A stretch of DNA of 8,027 bases, from the NCBI GenBank assembly GCA_003485885.1, contig DNHM01000319.1:1-8027 (forward strand). Direction: 5' to 3'. The DNA comes from Acidimicrobiaceae bacterium (lineage in GTDB: Bacteria; Actinomycetota; Acidimicrobiia; Acidimicrobiales; UBA10347). The position numbers and the translations under genes were made by a program. The notes beneath the pieces were generated by a model. The model made no database searches, was not told where the DNA came from, and saw nothing but the letters and a program-made list of their open reading frames with translations. Shown here piece by piece: positions 1-5,814 of this stretch (its first letter is position 1; the number at the start of each line of letters is the position of its first letter).

Positions 1-996
1 GGTGTTGCCGTGCTCGGTGCCATCACCTGTGTCGTGGCTATCCAAGCAAGCCTGTTGCCGCTGTTCCTGCTGGGCATGATCATGGTCGGGGTCGGTAGCG
101 GTACATCGAACATGTCGCGGTATGCCGCAGCTGACCTGGCATCGGACAAGACCCGCAGCCGTGACATTGGCTCGGTGGTCTTCTTTGCCACATTTGGCGC
201 GGTGCTTGCACCAAGCCTGATCGGCGGACTTGGCACCGTCGCCGAGTCACTCGGACTCGATTCCAATGCCGGTGGTTTCCTATTGGCGATCGTGTTATTC
301 GGCCTGTCGTCGCTCGTGATCTGGTTCTTTATGCGACCCGACCCGTTGGTCGTCAGTGGCGGCGTCGACCCAAACGCGACCGTCAAGAAGCGGGCAGTTC
401 CGTTCCGTGAGGCTGTCACGATCGCATGGGCACACCCGCTCGCCCGGCTTGCATTCGTTGCATTAGTTATCTCTCAAGCCGTCATGGTCATGGTTATGGC
501 CATGACGCCACTACACATGGAAGATCATGGCCACAGCAAGGGCTGGATCGGTGCCGTCATCTCGGCGCACACCGCAGGCATGTTTGCTTTTGCGCCGATC
601 GCTGGCCGTATCTCCGACGGCATAGGCCGAGTGCAGACGATTGTGCTGGCAGGCTTCACGCTTGTTGGCGCTACCACACTCACGGCACTTGCAGGCGAAG
701 CGCCTCGAGGGCTGCTATTTCCTGGTTTGTTCTTGTTGGGTCTCGGTTGGAGCTTCGGTGTAGTCGCAGGAAGTGCACTACTCACCGAGTCAGTTGCTGA
801 GTCGGACAGAGTGGCGGTGCAAGGTGCAGCCGACCTAGCGACCAATGCCGCCAGCGGCATCGGAGCATTGACGGCTGGCATTGTTGTGAGCGGCGCTGGC
901 TATCACATTTTGTCGCTTATGGGTATGGCCGCAGCCGGCGCGCTCATGGCCCAGTCGTGGTTCGAGAATCGGTTGGCTTCTGTCCGACCGGCTTAA
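1..996 (+). CDS. Major facilitator superfamily (MFS) transporter, 5'-truncated by window edge
   Basis: A membrane transport protein whose substrate cannot be told from sequence. The frame is open from base 1, so the GTG at 10 is probably an internal valine and the real start lies upstream. About 331 residues are visible. Counting from the codon at 10, hydrophobic segments lie near residues 1-10, 14-35, 53-75, 88-108, 144-166, 178-200, 209-227, 232-258, 276-296 and 299-316. A hydrophilic loop at about 109-143 separates the halves. This fits TM3-TM12 of a 12-helix MFS protein, with TM1-2 missing. The second-half copy of MFS motif A is visible as GRISDGIGR (199-207), just after a His/Gly-rich stretch (TPLHMEDHGHS, 166-176) that I recall from actinobacterial MFS proteins. 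The gene ends with TAA and no good terminator follows. The next gene lies 156 bp downstream on the same strand, with its own candidate promoter. Confidence 0.9.
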   Translation, partial: GVAVLGAITCVVAIQASLLPLFLLGMIMVGVGSGTSNMSRYAAADLASDKTRSRDIGSVVFFATFGAVLAPSLIGGLGTVAESLGLDSNAGGFLLAIVLFGLSSLVIWFFMRPDPLVVSGGVDPNATVKKRAVPFREAVTIAWAHPLARLAFVALVISQAVMVMVMAMTPLHMEDHGHSKGWIGAVISAHTAGMFAFAPIAGRISDGIGRVQTIVLAGFTLVGATTLTALAGEAPRGLLFPGLFLLGLGWSFGVVAGSALLTESVAESDRVAVQGAADLATNAASGIGALTAGIVVSGAGYHILSLMGMAAAGALMAQSWFENRLASVRPA

Positions 997-1055
997 ACAA
1001 ACGCGCTGGCCAGACGAGGTAGGCGGGCGGTAGGCGCGCGTCCTCACTGTGACCT

Positions 1056-1084
1056 TTAACCTGACCTCTTGGGTCGTCTTTAAG
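1056..1084 (+). promoter_or_regulatory. Candidate promoter for the cysM-like gene
   Basis: TTAACC at 1056-1061 (4 of 6 matches to TTGACA) and TTTAAG at 1079-1084 (4 of 6 to TATAAT) are separated by exactly 17 bp. Transcription would then start near 1091, inside the dyad at 1083-1098, leaving a leader of about 60 nt. Matches of this quality occur by chance, so the call rests mainly on position and on the dyads next to it. Confidence 0.3.
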
Positions 1085-1119
1085 TTGGGTACCCGACTAA
1101 CCTGACCAAGTAAGTCAGG
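1057..1119. promoter_or_regulatory. Operator-like cluster: CCTGAC repeats and two dyads
   Basis: TAACCTGACC occurs twice as a direct repeat (1057-1066 and 1098-1107), and TGACC a third time at 1051 (preceded by T1050). The second CCTGAC (1101-1106) faces an inverted copy GTCAGG (1114-1119) across 7 bp. Immediately before it is a 16-bp dyad, AGTTGGGTACCCGACT (1083-1098), symmetric except for one T/G pair and centred on GGGTACCC. Such repeats between a candidate promoter and a coding start are typical of repressor or activator binding sites. The regulator cannot be identified. Short dyads also arise by chance, so this is a candidate only. Confidence 0.4.
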
Positions 1120-1152
1120 AATAGCCCTCGCACCTCGGTTGGTCAGCACATC

Positions 1153-2022
1153 ATGGAACCTGGAAACACACCCCTCGTCGAGCTTCACAATCTTGCACCT
1201 AGCGGTACCAGGTTGTTTGCAAAGCTCGAGTGGTACAACCCGACAGGGTCGATCAAGGACCGCCCGGCATGGACCATGTTCCACGATGCCAAGAAGAACG
1301 GCCTTTTGCCAGACGGCATGCCCATCATCGAGGCAACGTCGGGAAATACTGGCATCGGGTTGGCTCGTGTTGCGCTGATCAACGGCCACAAAGCGGTTAT
1401 CTGCCTGCCAAGCCGTGCGAGTAACGAGCGTAAACAACTGCTGCGTGCCTACGGGGCCGAGTTGATTGAAGTCGACGGGGGTCCCAACGACGCGATCGTC
1501 CACGCCAAAGAACTCGTGGCTGCCGGCGAAGGTCACATGTGTTATCAGTACGGCAACCCTGCGAACCCTGCGGCGCATGAGTTTGGCACGACGGTTGAAA
1601 TCGCCAGGGATTGGCCGCTCGACGTGCCGCCTGATCATCTGGTTGCCGCCTATGGCACGGGGGGCACGCTTACGGGTGCAAGCCGAGGGATGCGCCGCGA
1701 ATACGACGGCATTATGGTGCACTCGGTCGAAGAAATTCTGGCTGATCCCATCGGGGGCATGCGCAGCCAGCACGACCCGTTCCAGCCGCCTGTGGCCAAC
1801 CTGTCGTTGGTTAACCACAGGTGGGAGGTCACCCACACGCAAGCGGTCGAAAAGGTTCGCGAGATCATGACTGCCGAAGGCCATTTCGTCGGCACGTCGA
1901 GCGGTGCGGTCATCCATGCCGCACAAGAAGTCCTCAGTCGCTTTGGCGGTGCAGCCGTGACCTTGCTTCCGGACGCCGGCTGGAAGTACCTGTCAGGCAG
2001 CCCGTGGGCCGACGGCCTCTAA
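1153..2022 (+). CDS. cysM: CysM-like cysteine synthase (PLP fold type II)
   Basis: A PLP-dependent beta-replacement enzyme of 289 residues that should make L-cysteine in the cytoplasm. Visible motifs in order: GNTPLV (4-9); NPTGSIKDRPA (29-39) with Schiff-base lysine K35; TSGNTG (62-67), the substrate carboxylate loop; YQYGNPANP (131-139); GTGGTLTG (168-175), the PLP phosphate loop; GTSSGA (247-252), the pyridine-nitrogen serine region; and PDAGWKYLS (273-281) at the C-terminus. There are no CBS domains. The motif wording and the DAGWKYLS ending match Mycobacterium tuberculosis CysM, which uses O-phosphoserine and the thiocarboxylated carrier CysO. By hand alignment R204 falls at the Arg220 position of that enzyme, which selects O-phosphoserine (family knowledge). 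No cysO or mec gene is in view. The ATG at 1153 is the only ordinary start after an in-frame stop at 1111-1113, but no clear ribosome site precedes it. An O-acetylserine-type enzyme remains possible. Confidence 0.85.
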   Translation: MEPGNTPLVELHNLAPSGTRLFAKLEWYNPTGSIKDRPAWTMFHDAKKNGLLPDGMPIIEATSGNTGIGLARVALINGHKAVICLPSRASNERKQLLRAYGAELIEVDGGPNDAIVHAKELVAAGEGHMCYQYGNPANPAAHEFGTTVEIARDWPLDVPPDHLVAAYGTGGTLTGASRGMRREYDGIMVHSVEEILADPIGGMRSQHDPFQPPVANLSLVNHRWEVTHTQAVEKVREIMTAEGHFVGTSSGAVIHAAQEVLSRFGGAAVTLLPDAGWKYLSGSPWADGL

Positions 2023-2042
2023 GACCTAACAAAACCAACAAC

Positions 2043-2083
2043 AGAGCCGACCAGCAAAACTGCTGGTCGGCTCTTTCGTTTTT
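2043..2083. terminator. Intrinsic terminator, probably bidirectional, between cysM and pckA
   Basis: A perfect 14-bp stem (2043-2056 pairing with 2061-2074) with loop AAAC is followed on the + strand by TTCGTTTTT. It lies 20 nt after the cysM stop. Read on the - strand, the same stem is followed by a T-rich run (GTTGTTGGTTTTG), so it can also stop pckA transcription arriving from the right. Confidence 0.93.
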
Positions 2084-2094
2084 CGGATGGTGGC

Positions 2095-2110
2095 GGGACC
2101 ACCTGGTCCC
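2095..2110. repeat. Short GC-rich inverted repeat in the pckA 3' region
   Basis: GGGACCACCTGGTCCC is a dyad with 7-bp arms around a 2-bp centre, so about a 6-bp stem and 4-nt loop as RNA. It lies 20 nt beyond the pckA stop on the - strand and has no T-tract, so it is not a terminator by itself. It may stabilise the pckA mRNA 3' end in front of the strong hairpin at 2043-2074. Confidence 0.45.
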
Positions 2111-2130
2111 AAATGTGCGTGGAGCCGGAA

Positions 2131-3804
2131 TTACATGACGTTGGGGATGCCGAGCTTCTCGTATCCCTGGGAGTCGTAGTTGGCTCGGAACATGTCGCGC
2201 AGCTTGGTTGCAGCGGTGTCATAGGCCGTCTTGTCTTCCCAGGTGTTGCGGGGATTCAAGATCGATGGATCGACGCCACGTGCTGACTTGGGCATTGCCA
2301 AGCCCAAGATGGGGTGGACCTCGGTCTCCACGTCGTCGAGCTCGCCGGCAAGCGCAGCGTTCAGCAAGGCGCGAGTTGCGCCGAGCGACATACGTTGGCC
2401 CGTGCCATGGGCGCCACCGGTCCAGCCGGTATTGAGCAAGATGCATCGGGCCTTGTTGTCACCCATGCGGCGGGCGAGGAGTTCGCCGTAGACCATGGGC
2501 TTCTGCGACATAAACGGTGCGCCGAAACATGAACTAAAGGAAGGTTGTGGCTCGGTAACACCGACCTCGGTGCCGGCCAGCTTGGACGTGAAGCCCATGA
2601 CGAAATGGTACATGACCTCTTCCTCGTTGAGCATCGAGATTGGGGGCAGTACGCCAAATGCGTCGGCGGTGAGCAAAACGATGGTCTGGGGGTGCGGACC
2701 ACGTGCACCTTCGGCGACGCTCGGGTTACACGACAGTGGGTAGGCGAAACGAGTGTTCTCGGTGAGCGACCCGTCAAAGAGATCGAGCTCCTGCGGATGG
2801 GTTTCGCTTAGTGGTTTGCCCGGTAGCGACGGAACGTTCTCGATGAGTGTCCCGGCCATGGATAGTGCCGCTGCGATGACAGGTTCGTTTTCTTTGTCGA
2901 GGTCGATCAGCTTGGCGTAACAACCATCTTCGAAGTTGGAGACACCGTCGTCGGTCCATACATGCTCGTCGTCGCCGATCAGGAGGCGGTCGGGGTCGGC
3001 CGACAACGTGGTCTTGCCGGTGCCGGACAGGCCGAACAGTATTGCTGAGTCGTCGTCGCTGCCGACATTGGCCGAGCAATGCATGGTGAGCTGGCCTTGG
3101 GCTGGCAACGCAAAGTTCATGACGGTGAACATGGTCTTTTTAACCACACCGCAATAGTCGGCACGTCCAACAACGAGACCGATCTTGTTCTTGATGTCCA
3201 TGATTACGGCGCGTTCGCTGGCGGTGCCATCGCGCTCTGGGTCGCAATGGAATGAAGGAACGTTGATCATGGTCCAACCGTCGGCGGCGCGGTCGATGTC
3301 GTCGCGGACGTTGTTGGGGAACATGATGTTGGCGAAGTATGCGTGGGTGGCATACTCGCCGACGAAGCGGTATGGCTTGGCGAACTTTGGATCCCAGCCG
3401 CAGAACACATCGGTGGAGTACAACTCGGCGTTGTTGGTGTTGAGATGATCGATGACCCGTGCCAGCAGGGCTTCGTATTTGGTGGGGTCGAACTGTTTGA
3501 AGTCTGGCTTCCACCAGATCTCGTCGACGAGCTCAGGCCACGCCACAGCAAAGGTGTCCTGTACCGGTCGGCCGGTGCATGTCGGGTCGCCGTAATACAC
3601 GAGCGGGCCGTCTTCGCCCAGCGATGTTGCGTACGCCTTTTGTGCATCGCTTGGGCCGTCGAGCGAAATGCGCCCTCGGTCGTTCGCAATGGCTGCGTGG
3701 AACAACTCGTTCTGGCTCAATCCGTAGTGCAGCTGGACATTGTTGAGTCCGAACTTGGTTGCGAGTTGGTCAGCAACCGTCGTTGAATCGAGGGTAAGTG
3801 TCAT
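2131..3804 (-). CDS. pckA: Phosphoenolpyruvate carboxykinase (ATP)
   Basis: Catalyses oxaloacetate + ATP to PEP + CO2 + ADP, the entry step of gluconeogenesis; cytoplasmic. The protein has 557 residues, slightly longer than E. coli PckA (about 540). The ATP-type signature is clear: the KKTMFTVMN region with metal/substrate lysine K222 or K223 (222-230), MHCSANVG with H242 (241-248), P-loop GLSGTGKTT (258-266), LIGDDEHVW (275-283) with metal-binding aspartate at 278/279, ENTR with R352 (349-352), LTADAFGVLPP (378-388), FTSKLAGTEVGVTEP (405-419), FSSCFGAPF (423-431) and NTGWTGG (458-464). The GTP-type enzyme lacks this arrangement. The C-terminal half resembles the Thermus-type ATP enzyme more than E. 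coli. The ATG at 3804 is preceded on the - strand by AAAGG about 10 nt upstream, a reasonable ribosome site. A small cold-shock-domain gene ends 56 bp upstream on the same strand, so the two are probably co-transcribed. The gene looks intact. Confidence 0.97.
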   Translation of the reverse strand: MTLTLDSTTVADQLATKFGLNNVQLHYGLSQNELFHAAIANDRGRISLDGPSDAQKAYATSLGEDGPLVYYGDPTCTGRPVQDTFAVAWPELVDEIWWKPDFKQFDPTKYEALLARVIDHLNTNNAELYSTDVFCGWDPKFAKPYRFVGEYATHAYFANIMFPNNVRDDIDRAADGWTMINVPSFHCDPERDGTASERAVIMDIKNKIGLVVGRADYCGVVKKTMFTVMNFALPAQGQLTMHCSANVGSDDDSAILFGLSGTGKTTLSADPDRLLIGDDEHVWTDDGVSNFEDGCYAKLIDLDKENEPVIAAALSMAGTLIENVPSLPGKPLSETHPQELDLFDGSLTENTRFAYPLSCNPSVAEGARGPHPQTIVLLTADAFGVLPPISMLNEEEVMYHFVMGFTSKLAGTEVGVTEPQPSFSSCFGAPFMSQKPMVYGELLARRMGDNKARCILLNTGWTGGAHGTGQRMSLGATRALLNAALAGELDDVETEVHPILGLAMPKSARGVDPSILNPRNTWEDKTAYDTAATKLRDMFRANYDSQGYEKLGIPNVM

Positions 3805-3860
3805 TTCCGAGCGCCTTTGATCGGGAACAGGTTTGTAATTGTCTTGGGTATTCGCAGGGG

Positions 3861-4088
3861 TTACTGCAAGAAGTCTGGTGTGCCCATATCGATTTCGGAA
3901 CCAAGTCGCAGATGGGTCGCCCGGCCGTTGTCGTCGAGGTCGAATACCACTCGCTGGCCTTGGCGCAGCATGCGGAATACGGAACCCTCGAGGGCTACCG
4001 GAGAGAGGTCGAACTCGGCGAAGTCGACGTCGGACATCAGCACACCATCTTTGGTGGCTGGGTCAAATGACTTCACTACGCCTTGCAT
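3861..4088 (-). CDS. Small degenerate cold-shock-domain (CSD/OB-fold) protein
   Basis: A 75-residue cytoplasmic protein. Its framework matches the cold-shock domain: an opening GVVKSFDPATKDGVL (3-17) in the place of CspA's GIVKWFNADKGFGFI, a middle FDLSPVALEG (26-35) in the place of VFVHFSAI, and LRQGQRVVFDLDDNGRATHLRL (41-62) matching the conserved LxxGQxVxF and final strands. However, the aromatic residues that bind single-stranded nucleic acid are missing: CspA's Trp in KWF is Ser7, FGF in RNP1 becomes DGV (14-16), and VFVH in RNP2 becomes FDLS. The last 13 residues are an extra polar tail. The ATG at 4088 is preceded on the - strand by a purine-rich AGAAG. The gene lies 56 bp upstream of pckA, suggesting co-expression. 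The CSD fold is likely; RNA or DNA binding by the usual mode is doubtful, and its actual role is unknown. Confidence 0.75.
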   Translation of the reverse strand: MQGVVKSFDPATKDGVLMSDVDFAEFDLSPVALEGSVFRMLRQGQRVVFDLDDNGRATHLRLGSEIDMGTPDFLQ

Positions 4089-4290
4089 GTTCTTCTACTT
4101 CTTGGTCGGTTGTCGATGAACCTGTTGACCTTACCAACGCATCTACTGTCAGGCGATGGTTCTAATGGCAGGTCTTTTTGCACACTATGGGAATTGTTGC
4201 CAATACCGCGTCGGTGGCCTCGGGTGTCAACCATTGCCGGTGACCATAAACGTGACGTTCGCTGGCTGCGAATACTGACAAACTGATGCA
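4089..4290. promoter_or_regulatory. Divergent intergenic region between the CSD/pckA and methyltransferase genes
   Basis: This 202-bp region must drive transcription both ways. On the - strand a perfect TTGACA lies at 4230-4225, with a poor TATTGG (4205-4200) 19 bp beyond. Use of it would give the cold-shock-domain gene a leader of roughly 100 nt. On the + strand TCTAAT (4161-4166) matches TATAAT in 5 of 6 places but has no good -35. An 11-bp perfect dyad, AACGTGACGTT (4249-4259), sits 31 bp before the methyltransferase ATG. None of these elements is strong enough to call a promoter with confidence. Confidence 0.35.
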
Positions 4291-5121
4291 ATGGCGACGG
4301 AACAGTTTTACGAGGACAACCGCAACAACTGGGACGATCGGGCCAAAGTGCACGTTGGTTCGGAGATGTACCGCATCGACGAATACGCCACGAACCCGAG
4401 GGCCACGAGCGACGTTGTCGAGTTCGATCTGGAGCGCTTTGGCTCGCTCGACGGACTGAGCGTGGCCCATCTGCAATGCCATGTGGGTACCGACACACTC
4501 TCACTCGAACGGCTCGGAGCAGCATCGGTCGTGGGTGTGGATTTCTCGCCGGTAGCGATTGCTGAAGCCCGCAAGCTGATCCGACGTGCCGAAGCGTCGA
4601 GTCGTTTCGTTGAAGCCAGCGTGTACGACGCACCTCAGGCCGTCGGCCACACCGTCGATTTCGTTTACACCAGCATCGGCGCCATCTGCTGGCTGCACGA
4701 TATGGACGCGTGGGCAGCCGCAGTGGCCAGCCTGCTCGAACCTGGCGGACGGTTCTACATCCGGGATGTGCACCCGTTCCTGTTCATCTTCGAAGAGGTC
4801 GACGGCAAGATCCAGCCTCACTTCCCGTATTGGTACACGCCGGAGTCTCCGCTTAGCTGGGACGAAGACCAGACCTACAGCGACAACCCTGAAGGCACAG
4901 CGATCGCGTCCACCCGCCATCACGAATGGAATCACTCGCTTCCGGAGATCATTAATGCGCTTGTGGGCGCGGGCATGCGTATCGACCAACTGGATGAACA
5001 CAAAATGCTCCCGTGGCAGTATTCGCCGAGTTGCGTGAAGGAAGCCGACGGTTGGTATCTGCCGGAGCCGTTGCGTTCACAAGTGCCGTCGGCATTCTCG
5101 CTCCATGCGACCAAGCTCTAG
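4291..5121 (+). CDS. Class I SAM-dependent methyltransferase
   Basis: A 276-residue cytoplasmic enzyme expected to move a methyl group from S-adenosylmethionine to an unknown acceptor. The Rossmann-fold core spans about residues 55-155. Motif I is VAHLQCHVGTDTLSL (58-72), a variant of the glycine-rich SAM loop in which HLQCHxGxDT replaces the usual DxGxGxG. Motif II is VVGVDFSPVAI (80-90), with acidic D84 expected to hold the SAM ribose. A later strand VDFVYTSIGAICWLHD (123-138) and LLEPGGRFYIRDVHP (148-162) match post-motif regions of Methyltransf_11/25-type proteins. The C-terminal third is rich in Trp, Tyr and His and is probably the acceptor-binding part. The ATG at 4291 has no visible Shine-Dalgarno, so translation may be leaderless or weak. 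The downstream HAD-like gene begins 51 bp later on the same strand. The acceptor could be a small molecule; nothing points to rRNA or DNA. Confidence 0.88.
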   Translation: MATEQFYEDNRNNWDDRAKVHVGSEMYRIDEYATNPRATSDVVEFDLERFGSLDGLSVAHLQCHVGTDTLSLERLGAASVVGVDFSPVAIAEARKLIRRAEASSRFVEASVYDAPQAVGHTVDFVYTSIGAICWLHDMDAWAAAVASLLEPGGRFYIRDVHPFLFIFEEVDGKIQPHFPYWYTPESPLSWDEDQTYSDNPEGTAIASTRHHEWNHSLPEIINALVGAGMRIDQLDEHKMLPWQYSPSCVKEADGWYLPEPLRSQVPSAFSLHATKL

Positions 5122-5172
5122 CAAGCCATGTGTGCCTCGGACCCGTCCGGTCGTGGGGCCTAGGCTGCGCCG

Positions 5173-5790
5173 ATGGTGATCGAGGCGGTGCTGTTTGACT
5201 ACTCGGGTGTGCTGACTACCAGCCTGCACATGCCAACTGACGACGTGCCCTACGACCCCGACGCTTTGTTCGTGGAGATGGCGGCAGCGTTGGCGTCTAC
5301 TGAACCGCACCGATGGCATGAACTGGAACGAGGTGAGATCAGCCTGGTGGACTTCTGCGCAGGGGTAGAGGCGCTCGTGCCGGGCGCCAGCTCATTGTTC
5401 GCCATGGATGGCGCACACAACGTGATGGCGAACCTGTCACTGATCGACGACCGGCTCGCTCTCGTCGGAGAACTCAAGGCGCAAGGTCTACGGACCGGGC
5501 TGGTGACGAACAATGTTGCCGAATGGCAGCCGTTCTGGTTACCCCGCCTGCCCGAGGGGCTGTTCGAGATCGTAATCGACTCGGCAGGAGTTGGTCATCG
5601 TAAACCCGAGCCTGGGATCTATGAACTGGCGATGCAGCGGCTGGGCATCGTTGAGCCGTCAACGGTGCTGTTCATCGACGATTTCGAATGGAACGTGGCT
5701 GGAGCGACCGACATCGGCATGGTCGGATTGCATTGCCCCGCCGACCTTGACTTGCGTTCTGCACTTGGAGCGTTCGTGAGCTTGCCCTAA
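5173..5790 (+). CDS. HAD-superfamily hydrolase (epoxide hydrolase N-terminal/ACAD10-like phosphatase)
   Basis: A 205-residue, probably cytoplasmic hydrolase. HAD motif I is LFDYSGVL (7-14) with nucleophile D9; motif II is LVTNN with T112 (110-114); motif III is RKPEPGIYELA with K144 (143-153); motif IV is LFIDDFEWNVAGA with D169/D170 (166-178). The cap is the small helical insert at about residues 20-95, as in subfamily IA. In motif I the second aspartate (DxD), the usual acid/base of phosphatases, is Ser11, as in the DxGGV group related to the soluble epoxide hydrolase N-domain and ACAD10. Phosphatase activity is therefore not certain. The ATG at 5173 follows the methyltransferase by 51 bp with no strong ribosome site. 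The gene converges on the thioesterase gene, with only 24 bp between stop codons and no terminator visible there. Confidence 0.88.
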   Translation: MVIEAVLFDYSGVLTTSLHMPTDDVPYDPDALFVEMAAALASTEPHRWHELERGEISLVDFCAGVEALVPGASSLFAMDGAHNVMANLSLIDDRLALVGELKAQGLRTGLVTNNVAEWQPFWLPRLPEGLFEIVIDSAGVGHRKPEPGIYELAMQRLGIVEPSTVLFIDDFEWNVAGATDIGMVGLHCPADLDLRSALGAFVSLP

Positions 5791-5814
5791 AGACGGGGGT
5801 CAGTGCGTTTGGCC

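Noticed and set aside
1001..1041. ACGCGC...GCGCGT inverted repeat after the transporter gene, as a terminator
   Set aside because: Only 6-bp arms around a 29-nt loop and no T-tract.
835..1926. Long - strand open frame (363 codons) opposite cysM and the transporter tail
   Set aside because: It lies fully antisense to a gene with intact PLP-enzyme motifs. Its product is Arg/His/Cys-rich with no recognisable domain, as expected from the complement of GC-rich codons.
3343..3786. + strand open frame of 147 codons opposite pckA
   Set aside because: Antisense to a conserved region of a certain gene; no domain and no ribosome site.
4076..4633. - strand open frame of 185 codons spanning the intergenic region and the methyltransferase 5' end
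   Set aside because: It overlaps the cold-shock-domain gene in another frame and the methyltransferase core on the other strand. Its composition is extremely Arg/Ser/Pro-rich, typical of a shadow frame.
5158..5165. GCCTAGGC palindrome between methyltransferase and HAD genes
   Set aside because: An 8-bp palindrome is expected by chance in a window of this size, and nothing nearby supports a site.
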